Part shown: piece after piece, positions 17,560 to 26,047 of the stretch
How the letters are laid out: each line of letters opens with the position of its first letter
How positions within the stretch are numbered: position 1 is the first letter of the stretch
From: Sphingopyxis sp.
GTDB lineage: Bacteria > Pseudomonadota > Alphaproteobacteria > Sphingomonadales > Sphingomonadaceae
NCBI GenBank assembly: GCA_017745175.1
Contig: JAGHZY010000008.1
Coordinates: forward strand, 92,134 to 156,133
Length of the DNA: 64,000 bases
Direction: 5' to 3'
Program-made: the position numbers and the translations under genes
The notes under the pieces: model-generated
What the model saw: only the letters and a program-made list of their open reading frames with translations
The model's database searches: none
What the model was told of the DNA's origin: nothing

Positions 17560-18224
17560 GAGGCCTGCGACGTGGGGCACGTGTATTCCTCTGTCGTGAA
17601 GACGGAGGTCGCCACGAGTTTGCGATTGGCGTTGGGTTCGTTGGTCAGGTTCAGACCCAGCGGCCCCTTTCCTGTCGGCCACAGATAGATCAGCTGCAGG
17701 ACGACGATGCGGTTCTTGCCGCTGCCGTTCAACTGGTGCTCGTAGCCCGTGCCGGTCGAGACCAATATGCCTTTGCTGTCATAGGTGAATGTCGGCGCAG
17801 CGGTGTTGGTCACGTTGTAGCTGTCTGCGGTCTTCACATTCACCGTGAGCCGCGAGCAGGAGAGCAATGGTGGCAGCAGCGCGGGCGTACTGACCGCCTC
17901 GCCGCTGGGGTTGGTGCCGGAAAGGCCATTGCAGATGGCCCTCTTGAAGTCGCTCGCCGACAGGCCGACGGTTCCGTTGGGCGCCTTCGTCGTTTGAACG
18001 AAGCCGGTCAGGAGCAGGCGTCCTGCGCCCTCGGCCGCCGTCTCCAGCATCTGTTGCGCCAGATAGATCAGCATCGTGTACAAAATCGCCAGCAGCAGCG
18101 CGATGAATGCCGGTCCGACGATAGCGAATTCCATGGCGGCCGTGCCCGCACGGTTTTTCCACAGATTCTTGCCGGACGGGCCAACGACCCTTCGGGCGCG
18201 AATCCCTTTGCGCAAAATTGCCAT
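17553..18224 (-). CDS. TadE-like pseudopilin, first gene of the trio
   Basis: 223 residues from the ATG at 18224, with AAGGGGG as ribosome site. Residues 20-62 give the TadE signature: NRAGTAAMEFAIVGPAFIAL and a hydrophobic helix, then a Glu (E61) in the ETAAEGAG stretch typical of TadE. The periplasmic part carries an SC...SC pattern at the end (TCPTSQASC). It heads the operon and is divergent from ubiA, with 156 bases between. Confidence 0.87.
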   Translation of the reverse strand: MAILRKGIRARRVVGPSGKNLWKNRAGTAAMEFAIVGPAFIALLLAILYTMLIYLAQQMLETAAEGAGRLLLTGFVQTTKAPNGTVGLSASDFKRAICNGLSGTNPSGEAVSTPALLPPLLSCSRLTVNVKTADSYNVTNTAAPTFTYDSKGILVSTGTGYEHQLNGSGKNRIVVLQLIYLWPTGKGPLGLNLTNEPNANRKLVATSVFTTEEYTCPTSQASC

Positions 18225-18380
18225 GTGGGTCCCCCTTTGTGCCTGTTTTCCACGATCAGGGTTCAAATTTGGTAAATGGCCGGATTTCGATCGCGTCGCG
18301 GCCAAATGTCCGGCGATCCAGCGTACGGATCCAATCAGCCATTTATCGCGCGCGTGGTGCCTGCTATCGCCCGCGCAGCG

Positions 18381-19289
18381 ATGACTGCCACCCATCCTCC
18401 CGATAGTCAGCTCCGCGGTTTCGTGGCGCTGTTGCCCGCCGCGGCGCGCCCCTACGCGCTGCTCGCGCGGTTCGACCGGCCGATCGGCTGGTGGCTGCTC
18501 TATTGGCCCTGCGCATGGGCGGTCGCGCTCGGCGGCGGTGCGGCCAGCCATTGGCCGCTGTTCCTGTGGCTGCTGCTCGGCGCGATCGCGATGCGCGGCG
18601 CGGGCTGCGTCTATAACGACATCGTCGACCGCGATCTTGATGCACGGGTTGCACGCACCGCGTCGCGTCCCGTGGCGAGCGGGGCGGTGTCGGTACGCAA
18701 CGCGCTGCTGTGGACGCTTTTTCTTTTGCTCGTCGGACTGCTCGTGCTGCTTCAGCTTTCGCGCCCGGCGCAGATCGTCGCGCTCGCCAGCCTGGTCCTC
18801 GTCGCGGGTTATCCCTTCATGAAGCGCATCACTTGGTGGCCGCAGGCTTGGCTCGGCCTCGTTTTCAGCTGGGGCGCGCTCGTGGCGTGGGTCGCGGTGG
18901 ACGGGGCGGAAGGCCTTGCGCTGCCCCTGCTCTACGCGGGCTGCATCGCGTGGGTGATCGGTTACGACACCATCTATGCGCTGCAGGATATCGAGGACGA
19001 CATGCTGATCGGCGTGAAGTCGAGCGCGCGCGCCATGGGGCGTCATGTAAAGGGCGGCGTCGCGATCTGCTATACGGCTGCGCTCGCTTGCTGGGGCGGC
19101 GCGCTGTGGACGGTGCGCCCCGACCCACTGGCGCTGGTCGCGCTGCTGCCCGCCGCGGTGCATCTGACCGGGCAGGTCGTGACGCTCGATCCGGCGAACG
19201 GCGAGGATGCGCTGGCGAAGTTCCGCAGCAACCGCTTTGCGGGGCTGCTGGTCTTCGCGGCGATGCTGGTGGTGGGCAGCGCGCCCTAG
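18381..19289 (+). CDS. ubiA: 4-hydroxybenzoate octaprenyltransferase
   Basis: 302 residues from the ATG at 18381 (MTATHPPDS). The two Asp-rich prenyl-diphosphate sites are clear: NDIVDRDLD at about 78-86 and YDTIYALQDIEDD at about 195-207, and eight or nine membrane helices surround them. UbiA prenylates 4-hydroxybenzoate, an early committed step of ubiquinone synthesis, in the inner membrane. Its TAG stop at 19287-19289 abuts the smc stop codon read on the other strand, with no base between. Confidence 0.96.
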   Translation: MTATHPPDSQLRGFVALLPAAARPYALLARFDRPIGWWLLYWPCAWAVALGGGAASHWPLFLWLLLGAIAMRGAGCVYNDIVDRDLDARVARTASRPVASGAVSVRNALLWTLFLLLVGLLVLLQLSRPAQIVALASLVLVAGYPFMKRITWWPQAWLGLVFSWGALVAWVAVDGAEGLALPLLYAGCIAWVIGYDTIYALQDIEDDMLIGVKSSARAMGRHVKGGVAICYTAALACWGGALWTVRPDPLALVALLPAAVHLTGQVVTLDPANGEDALAKFRSNRFAGLLVFAAMLVVGSAP

Positions 19290-22200
19290 CTATTCGGCGG
19301 CGAGCAGTTCCTCGGCGCCGCCGAGGTCGACCGAGACGAGGCGCGACACGCCGCGTTCGATCATCGTCACCCCAAACAGGCGGTGCATGCGCGCCATCGT
19401 CACGGCGTTGTGCGTGACGATCAGGTAGCGCGTGTCGGTTTCGCGCGCCATGCGGTCGAGCAGGTCGCAGAAACGCTCGATATTGGCGTCGTCGAGCGGT
19501 GCATCGACTTCGTCGAGGACGCAGATCGGCGCGGGGTTGGTGAGGAAGAGGCCGAAGATCAGCGCGACGGCGGTCAGCGCCTGCTCGCCGCCCGACAGCA
19601 GGGTGAGCGTGCCGAGCCGCTTGCCCGGCGGCTGCGCCATGATTTCGAGCCCGGCCTCGAGCGGATCGTCGGAGTCGACGAGTTCGAGATGCGCCTGTCC
19701 GCCGTTGAACAGCGTCGTGAACAGCCGCTGGAAATGGGTGTTGACCGCCTCGAACGCCGCGAGCAGGCGCGCGCGGCCTTCGCGGTTGAGGCTGCCGATC
19801 GAACCGCGGAGACGGTTCACCGCCTGCGTCAGCTCCTCGATCTCGGCAGCGTTCCTCTCGCGCTCGGTGTCGAGTTCGACCAGCTCGTCAGCGGCGACGA
19901 GGTTGACGGGGCCGAGCCGCTCGCGATCGCCAACCAGCCGGTCGTGCTGCGCCGATTCGGCATCGGGGTCGCCGACGCTCTCACCATCGAAGCCGGCCTT
20001 TTGCGGCAACAGCGGCGGGGGGCATTCGAAGCGCTCCCCCGACAGGCGGCCCATCTCGATGCGGCGGAGCTCGGCATTCTCGGAGCGCGCGACGGCGCCC
20101 GCGCGCGTTTCGCGCGCGGCGGCGACGCGCTCGCGGATCGCGTTCAGCGCGGTCTCGGCCTCGCGCAGAGCGGCTTCGACGGCGCGCTCCTGCGCTTCGG
20201 CGGCGACGACCTTTTCGCGCAGCGCTGCCTGCTCGGCCTCGGCGGCGACGCGTTGCTCTGCAAGTTTCGCGGGGGCGTCCGCGAGCTTCGCGGCTTCGTC
20301 GGCGAGCGTCCCGGCGCGCTTGTCCATCTCGGTCACGCGCCGCGCGGCTTCGCCCGCGCGCGCCTTCCAGCTCCTGATCTCGGCGCTGACCACCGCCTGT
20401 CGTTCGCTGAGCGACGCAAGCGTACGTTCGTGCGCCGCCAGCGCGTCGCGCGCGGCCGTGGCGCCGGTGCGGGCGCGTTCGGTCGCCTGCTCCTCAGCGT
20501 CGAGCGCGGCGCGCGCGATGCTGTCGTCGGGCAGTGCGGCGAGCGCGGCTTCGTGCGTCGCGAGCGCCTCGGCGGCTTCCCTCGCGGCTTCGGCAATCTC
20601 GGCGAGGCGGCGGTCGAACAGCGCCGCGGCATCGCGGTGGCGATCGAGCGCGGCCTGCGCCTGATCGATGGCGCGCAGCGCGGTGCGGCGCGCCTCGTCG
20701 GCCTGCGACAGCGCCTTGCGCGCGGCGGACGCGGCTTCGGCCAGCCCGGCGGCCTTTGCGGCGGTGGTCTCGCGCCGGTCGCGCAGTTCCTGCACGCCGA
20801 GTTCGACCTGCGGGCGCTGCGCGGCGAGTTCGTCGAGACGGTTCTGGCGTTGCAGCCGTTCGGTCGCCGTGGCGCCGTCGCCGCGCGTGACGAAGCCGTC
20901 CCAGCGGCGCATCACGCCGTCGGTGGTTACGAGGCGCTGGCCGACTGCGAGCGGCTGGCCGTCGTCGGTTTCGGCCACAGCGACCTGCGCGAGGCGGCGC
21001 GCGAGCGCGGCGGGGGCCTCCACATATCCGGTGAGCGCCGTGGTGCCGGCGGGCAGGCGGGGATCGTCCTTCGCGGTATCGGGGTCGCCCCAGCTGCGCG
21101 CCGCCTGCCGGTCGATCCCGGCATCGAGATCGTCGCCGAGCGCGGCGGCGAGCGCGGCTTCGTAGCCGGGCTTCACGCGAAGCCGGTCGAGGATGCGATC
21201 TTCGCCGCTGCGTGCCGCGGCGAGCGCGCGTTCGAGCGTCGACGCCTCGCCTTCGAGCGCAGCGAGCGCCGCGCGCGCCTCGGCGAGCCCCGCTTCGACG
21301 CCGGCGAGCTCGGCGGCGGTGGCCTCGCGGTCGGCTTCGGCATTCTGCAATGCGGTTTCGGCGGTTTTGATCGCGGCTTCGGCGGTTTCGGCCGCCTTCA
21401 CGCTGTCGGCATGTGCCGCGGCGAGCGCGGCGCTGTCGCCGAGCGCGGCCACCTCGGCCTCGACGCGCGCCTTGTCGCCCGCAACGCGGCGCACGGCGGT
21501 TTCGGCGCTGTCGCGCGCGGAGACCGCGATGCGCCGGTCGGCCGCCTCGCTCGCGGCCCTGGCGCGCGCCTGTGCGAGCGCGACCTCGGCGTCGCGCAGC
21601 CGCGCCTGCGCGGCGAGATTGGCGTCGGCGAGCGCGGCCTTGCCCGCGTCGTGCCCGGCGATATCCTGCGCCAGCGATTTCGTTTCGGTGTCGAGCGCGG
21701 TCAGCGCGGCATGCGCCTCGCGCGCGAGTTCGCCCTCGTGCGTCCGGTCGTCGGCGATGCGCCGCTGCTGCGTCGCCAGATCCTCGAGCCGCTGGAGCGC
21801 CGCGCGCTCCTCGCCCTGCAGGCGGACCTGCGTCGCCGTCGCCGCGGCGAGCGCGTCGCGCTGCGCCTGTGCATCGCTGCGCGCCGCGGCGACGCGCGTC
21901 GCGACCTCGGTCTGCGCCTTCGAAATGGCTTCGAGCTCGTCCTGCGCGGTCTTCACCGCGGCTTCGGCTGCATCGGCGTCGCGGCGCGCCTGATCGGCGG
22001 CGGCGGCGGCGTCGCGCCAGCGCGCATAGATCAGCCGCCCCTCGGCGATGCGGATATCGTCGGAGAGCTTCCTGTATTTCTCGGCCGCGCGTGCCTGCCG
22101 GCGGAGCGCGTTCGCGCGCACCTCCATGTCGGCGACGATCTCGGACAGGCGGGTGAGGTTGGTTTCGGTCGCGCGCAGCTTCTGCTCGGCGTCCTTGCGG

Positions 22201-22733
22201 CGGACGTGCAGGCCCGCAATGCCCGCGGCCTCTTCGAGCATCGCGCGGCGGTCGGTCGGCTTGGCGGCGATGACATTGGCGATCTTGCCCTGGCTGACGA
22301 GCGCGGGGCTGTGCGCGCCGGTCGCGGCGTCGGCGAAGATCAGCGCGACATCCTTGGCGCGCACATCGCGGCCGTTGGCGCGGTAGGCGCTGCCGGCCCC
22401 GCGCTCGATGCGGCGGATGACCTCGAGCTCATGGCCGTCGCTGGCGTCGGAGAGACCGGCGACGAGCGCGCCTTCGGTGTCGCAATGCAGCGCAACCTCG
22501 GCAAAGTCGCGTGCCGGACGCGACGAAGTGCCGGCGAAGATGACATCCTCCATCCCGCCGCCGCGCATCGATTTGGGCGAGGATTCGCCCATCACCCAGC
22601 GGATCGCCTCGAGCAGGTTCGACTTGCCGCAGCCATTGGGACCGACGACGCCGGTCAGCCCGGGCTCGATGCGCAGTTCGGTGGGTTCGACGAAGCTTTT
22701 GAAACCGGTGAGACGCAGCCGCTTTATCTGCAC
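19290..22733 (-). CDS. smc: Chromosome segregation protein SMC
   Basis: 1147 residues, full length. Walker A GPNGCGKS is at 31-38, long coiled coils run to about 500 and from 650, the hinge lies near 510-640, and the C-terminal head has the signature LLSGGEQALTAVAL near 1045 and Walker B CVLDEVDAPLDD near 1070. SMC with ScpA/ScpB organises and helps segregate the chromosome; scpAB are not here. It is the last gene of a minus-strand run DUF721-dsbA-dsbA-smc. A nearly full-length antisense ORF is a high-GC frame artefact. Confidence 0.97.
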   Translation of the reverse strand: MQIKRLRLTGFKSFVEPTELRIEPGLTGVVGPNGCGKSNLLEAIRWVMGESSPKSMRGGGMEDVIFAGTSSRPARDFAEVALHCDTEGALVAGLSDASDGHELEVIRRIERGAGSAYRANGRDVRAKDVALIFADAATGAHSPALVSQGKIANVIAAKPTDRRAMLEEAAGIAGLHVRRKDAEQKLRATETNLTRLSEIVADMEVRANALRRQARAAEKYRKLSDDIRIAEGRLIYARWRDAAAAADQARRDADAAEAAVKTAQDELEAISKAQTEVATRVAAARSDAQAQRDALAAATATQVRLQGEERAALQRLEDLATQQRRIADDRTHEGELAREAHAALTALDTETKSLAQDIAGHDAGKAALADANLAAQARLRDAEVALAQARARAASEAADRRIAVSARDSAETAVRRVAGDKARVEAEVAALGDSAALAAAHADSVKAAETAEAAIKTAETALQNAEADREATAAELAGVEAGLAEARAALAALEGEASTLERALAAARSGEDRILDRLRVKPGYEAALAAALGDDLDAGIDRQAARSWGDPDTAKDDPRLPAGTTALTGYVEAPAALARRLAQVAVAETDDGQPLAVGQRLVTTDGVMRRWDGFVTRGDGATATERLQRQNRLDELAAQRPQVELGVQELRDRRETTAAKAAGLAEAASAARKALSQADEARRTALRAIDQAQAALDRHRDAAALFDRRLAEIAEAAREAAEALATHEAALAALPDDSIARAALDAEEQATERARTGATAARDALAAHERTLASLSERQAVVSAEIRSWKARAGEAARRVTEMDKRAGTLADEAAKLADAPAKLAEQRVAAEAEQAALREKVVAAEAQERAVEAALREAETALNAIRERVAAARETRAGAVARSENAELRRIEMGRLSGERFECPPPLLPQKAGFDGESVGDPDAESAQHDRLVGDRERLGPVNLVAADELVELDTERERNAAEIEELTQAVNRLRGSIGSLNREGRARLLAAFEAVNTHFQRLFTTLFNGGQAHLELVDSDDPLEAGLEIMAQPPGKRLGTLTLLSGGEQALTAVALIFGLFLTNPAPICVLDEVDAPLDDANIERFCDLLDRMARETDTRYLIVTHNAVTMARMHRLFGVTMIERGVSRLVSVDLGGAEELLAAE

Positions 22734-22828
22734 GGGAGATCCCCGCGCAGGTCATCGAATCGGAGCTGGTGCAACCTTGTCGTCACATATCCCCCATGCA
22801 GCCGTCATGCCGCGCGGCGGGGGGAGTA

Positions 22829-22856
22829 GCAAGGGGCAGCTTTGTCTGCCCCTTGC
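22829..22856 (-). terminator. Hairpin between the DsbA-like lipoprotein and smc
   Basis: GCAAGGGGCAG and CTGCCCCTTGC make a perfect 11-bp stem, 6-base loop, 10 bases past the DsbA-like stop codon. It would separate smc from the upstream genes partly or fully; no T run follows. Confidence 0.5.
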
Positions 22857-22866
22857 TCCGATCGGA

Positions 22867-23607
22867 TCAGCGCGCGCCCATCGTGCGCAGGCGGTCGCGC
22901 AGCGGTCCCCAAGCGGCGATGCCCTCGGCGACCTGGCCGTTGATGACGAAGGTCGGGGTGCCGGTGATCTGGTATTTCTCGACCCCCGCGTTAGTGCCCT
23001 TTTCGATCGCCTCGACATTTTCGACCTTGGCGAGGCACTGCTGGATCGTCGCGGCGGGGACGCCGCGCTGCTGGTAGAACTGATCGATGCCCCAGCCCTT
23101 GGCGAGCGCGCTGAAGCGCTGCGCGGGCGGCAGCTTCATCGCTTCCTCGATTCCCGGCTGCGGCTTTTGCGCGCCCGCGATGAAGGCTTCATGCTCGATG
23201 AAGGTCGCATCGGCGAGCGGGAAGAAGCGGTCGGGGGTGGTGCATTTGACGATCGCGCCGGCGATCGCATCCACCGGGTGGAGCATGAACGGGGTCAGCT
23301 TGTACGAGACGCGGCCGGTGTCGACGAAGTCGCGTTTCAGCTCTTCATGCGAATCCTGCGCGAATTTCGCGCAGTGGCCGCAGGTGAAGGCGCCGAATTC
23401 TTCCAGCTTGATCGGTGCGTCGGGATTGCCCATCACGACCCCGTCGCCATCGACGCGCACGACCTGCGACCAGCTCTTGCCCGCGGGCGGTGCGACCTTC
23501 GCGACGACATCCTGCTCCTTGGTCGGGTCCTCGGCGCCGCCACCGCAACCGGCGAGCGCGAGCGCGCCGAGCGAGGACAGAAGGGCGATGCGAAGCGATG
23601 CGTTCAT
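22867..23607 (-). CDS. DsbA-like thiol:disulfide lipoprotein (CGHC)
   Basis: 246 residues. The lipobox LALAGC gives Cys20 as lipidation site, so it is predicted to be membrane-anchored in the periplasm. The thioredoxin-fold domain has FTCGHCAKFA (Cys76, Cys79), and the cis-proline loop GTPTF near 216-220. A helical DsbA insertion lies between. It should oxidise or shuffle disulfides in exported proteins. The ATG at 23607 has GGAGAAA upstream. It follows a second, non-lipoprotein DsbA by 38 bases, an unusual tandem pair. Confidence 0.92.
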   Translation of the reverse strand: MNASLRIALLSSLGALALAGCGGGAEDPTKEQDVVAKVAPPAGKSWSQVVRVDGDGVVMGNPDAPIKLEEFGAFTCGHCAKFAQDSHEELKRDFVDTGRVSYKLTPFMLHPVDAIAGAIVKCTTPDRFFPLADATFIEHEAFIAGAQKPQPGIEEAMKLPPAQRFSALAKGWGIDQFYQQRGVPAATIQQCLAKVENVEAIEKGTNAGVEKYQITGTPTFVINGQVAEGIAAWGPLRDRLRTMGAR

Positions 23608-23645
23608 TTTATTCTTTCTCCACGAAGTCGGGAATGCGGGGGCTT

Positions 23646-24365
23646 TTAGGCGGCCTTGATCGCAAGGTCGAGTTTCGATTTGAGTGCCGGCCATGCGGTC
23701 ACGCCGGCGTTGCGGCCGTTGACGAAGAAGCTGGGCGTACCTTCGACGCGGTCGGCGTTGAGGCCGATATTGGTCATGCCGGTCAGTTCGGCCTGCGCGA
23801 CCTCGCTGTCGAGCGCGGCGTCGATCTGCGCCTGCGTGTAGCCGCGTGCGCGCATCAATGCGGTGAGGCCCGTGTCGGCGGCGATCTTGCGCGCGCGCTC
23901 GGCGGTCGTGCCCTCGAACCAGCGCTTCTGCTGCGCCTCGGTCGCTTTCTGGACCTTTGCGATGAAGGTCGGGAAGGCGGCGAAGATCGCCTGATGATTG
24001 CCGGCGAACGCCTTCGGCCCGCCGCATCGGGCGAGCAGCGCGGCGGTCATGTCGACGGGATCGCGAACGAGGTTGCGATATTCGAAAAGCACCAGCCCGC
24101 GGTCGACATAGCCGGTCTTGAGCGGCAGCGAGCCCGCTTTCGCGAAATCGGCGCAGACGTGACAGGTATAGCTGAAATATTCGACGAGCCGCACCTTCGC
24201 GGCGGGATTGCCGACGACGAAGGCGCCGATCGGGCTGGTCGTCACGGTCGACGACCATGCCGCCGCAGGCCTGGCGGGCGCCGCTGCGATGAGCGTCAGC
24301 GCGGCGCCCGAAAGGGCCAATAGCGTCGTGCGACGGTCGAGAAGCGGGTCGTCGGAAACGGACAT
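23646..24365 (-). CDS. Periplasmic DsbA-family thioredoxin-fold protein (CHVC)
   Basis: 239 residues. A signal sequence with RRTTLLALSGAALTLIAAA precedes the thioredoxin domain, which has YTCHVCADF (Cys68, Cys71) and the cis-proline loop EGTPSFFVNGR near 208-218. It is a paralogue of the downstream lipoprotein but with a different CxxC dipeptide, suggesting a different redox potential (inference). It sits 18 bases after the DUF721 gene and belongs to the same transcript. Confidence 0.9.
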   Translation of the reverse strand: MSVSDDPLLDRRTTLLALSGAALTLIAAAPARPAAAWSSTVTTSPIGAFVVGNPAAKVRLVEYFSYTCHVCADFAKAGSLPLKTGYVDRGLVLFEYRNLVRDPVDMTAALLARCGGPKAFAGNHQAIFAAFPTFIAKVQKATEAQQKRWFEGTTAERARKIAADTGLTALMRARGYTQAQIDAALDSEVAQAELTGMTNIGLNADRVEGTPSFFVNGRNAGVTAWPALKSKLDLAIKAA

Positions 24366-24383
24366 CGGTCGGCCGGGCTTTCT

Positions 24384-24968
24384 TTAACTGATGCGGGGAA
24401 GCTTGGGCGGCGTCGCCAGCCCCGCGGCCATGCGTTCGAGCACGGTACGCAGTTCCGGGTCGCCGATGTCGCGCAGGCTGTCCCCCAGTTCGGCGGGTAC
24501 CGGCTTGAGCATTGCCGGCGGCTGAACGGGCGCAGCGGGGGTGACCTGCCCGTGCGTCATGCGGACGCCGGCGATCGCCGCATAGCCGAAGAAGCGGTTG
24601 ACCGACGCGACAATGTCGGGCGCGACATGCTGGAGCATCGGCGCGTGCGCGCCGCTGATCGTAAGGTGCAGCGTGCCGCCCGCCTTTTGTCCCGCGGGGA
24701 AGCGGATCATCGCGGGCTGGGTGACGTCGGCGAGCTTGTCGCCGACGATCTCGCGCCAGCGGCTGACCACCGACGACTGGATGAAGCCGAATTTGCGAAA
24801 GGCGGTGCGGCCGATTTCGGGGACGAGGTCCGAAATCGCGCGCGCCTCGCCGCCGCGCGGGCGCTCATAGGGACGTGCGGGGGCCTTGGCGGCTTTCGCG
24901 CCGCCTTTCGCCTTCGCCTTTTTGGCGGGCGTGCTGTCTCCCGTCCCTTTCGTCATGCCGGACGCCAT
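24384..24968 (-). CDS. DUF721 (DciA-like) protein
   Basis: 194 residues. A basic Lys/Ala-rich N-terminal tail (1-40) is followed by the DUF721 domain (about 45-135, with SVVSRWREIVGDKLADVTQP and GTLHLTISGAHAPMLQ). DUF721 proteins related to DciA load or support the replicative helicase DnaB in bacteria lacking DnaC; whether this copy does so is inferred from the family. A second start at 24956 (MTKGTG) is possible. It is divergent from mutY with about 35 bases between and is the first gene of the run that ends with smc. Confidence 0.85.
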   Translation of the reverse strand: MASGMTKGTGDSTPAKKAKAKGGAKAAKAPARPYERPRGGEARAISDLVPEIGRTAFRKFGFIQSSVVSRWREIVGDKLADVTQPAMIRFPAGQKAGGTLHLTISGAHAPMLQHVAPDIVASVNRFFGYAAIAGVRMTHGQVTPAAPVQPPAMLKPVPAELGDSLRDIGDPELRTVLERMAAGLATPPKLPRIS

Positions 24969-25003
24969 GCCATAGGCAAGGGGTGAGCGTCCAGACTTCC
25001 GAC

Positions 25004-26047
25004 ATGGTGAGCGATTTCGCGGGTCGGCTGCTCGGCTGGTACGACCGGGCGGCGCGCGCGCTGCCGTGGCGGATCGCGCCGGGCAGCGGCGGGGTGCCCG
25101 ATCCCTATCGCATCTGGCTGTCCGAGGTGATGCTGCAGCAGACGACCGTTGCTGCGGTCGCGGGCTATTTCGCGCGCTTTACCGACCGCTGGCCGACGGT
25201 CGCCGACCTCGCCGCGGCCGACGATGCCGATGTGATGGCGGCATGGGCGGGGCTCGGCTATTATGCCCGTGCGCGCAACCTGCTCGCCTGCGCGCGTGCG
25301 GTGGTCGCCGCACATGGCGGGCGGTTTCCCGATAGCGAAGCGGGGCTGCGCGCGCTCCCCGGGATCGGCGACTATACCGCGGCATCGGTCGCGGCGATCG
25401 CCTTCGGCCGCGCGGCGGTCGTCATCGATGCCAATATCGAACGCGTCATCGCGCGCCATCGGCTGATCGAGACGCCGCTGCCGCTGGCGAAGCGCGAGAT
25501 TCGCACTGCGCTCGCGCCGCTCGTGCCCGCGGACCGGCCCGGCGATTTCGCGCAGGCGCTGATGGACCTTGGCGCGACCATATGCACCCCGCGCTCGCCC
25601 GCGTGCGCGATCTGCCCGGTGATGGCCGATTGCCGCGCGCGCGGAAGGCCCGATATCGAGCGGCTGCCCGTCAAGCCGCCCAAGAAGGCGAAGCCGCATC
25701 GCCACGGCCTGGCCCACTGGATCGAACGCGACGGCGCGATCTGGCTCGTCCGGCGACCCGAAAAGGGCATGCTCGGCGGGATGCGCGCGCTGCCGGGGGG
25801 CGAGTGGACCGACGCGCCCCGCGCCGAGTCGGGAATCGTCAGCGTCGACCATGGCTTCACCCATTTCGACCTGACGCTGACATTGGTGCGCCGCGAGCCT
25901 CCGCCCGAATCGTCCCCCGAATCGCCCCCCGAATCGCCCGATGCCGCAGCGGAAGGCCTGTGGTGGCCGATTGCGGAGCTTGACGCCGCGGGGCTGCCGA
26001 CGCTCTATCGCAAACTGACCGACAAGATGCTGGAGAGAGACGCATGA
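25004..26047 (+). CDS. mutY: A/G-specific adenine glycosylase
   Basis: 347 residues from the ATG at 25004; a GTG at 24983 is an alternative. MutY removes adenine opposite 8-oxoguanine. The catalytic Glu is in SEVMLQQTT (Glu41), the helix-hairpin-helix reads LPGIGDYTAAS, the second catalytic Asp is in VVIDANIERV (near 142), and the 4Fe-4S cluster cysteines follow the C-x6-C-x2-C-x5-C spacing near 194-210. A C-terminal Nudix-like 8-oxoG-recognition domain has a low-complexity insert of repeated PES units (ESPPESPPESP). Its stop overlaps the next start (ATGA). Confidence 0.96.
   Translation: MVSDFAGRLLGWYDRAARALPWRIAPGSGGVPDPYRIWLSEVMLQQTTVAAVAGYFARFTDRWPTVADLAAADDADVMAAWAGLGYYARARNLLACARAVVAAHGGRFPDSEAGLRALPGIGDYTAASVAAIAFGRAAVVIDANIERVIARHRLIETPLPLAKREIRTALAPLVPADRPGDFAQALMDLGATICTPRSPACAICPVMADCRARGRPDIERLPVKPPKKAKPHRHGLAHWIERDGAIWLVRRPEKGMLGGMRALPGGEWTDAPRAESGIVSVDHGFTHFDLTLTLVRREPPPESSPESPPESPDAAAEGLWWPIAELDAAGLPTLYRKLTDKMLERDA

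Noticed and set aside
19383..22829. Open frame of over 1100 codons antisense to smc
   Set aside because: A high-GC third-position artefact: SMC motifs and codon use are on the minus strand, and the antisense protein has no known domain.
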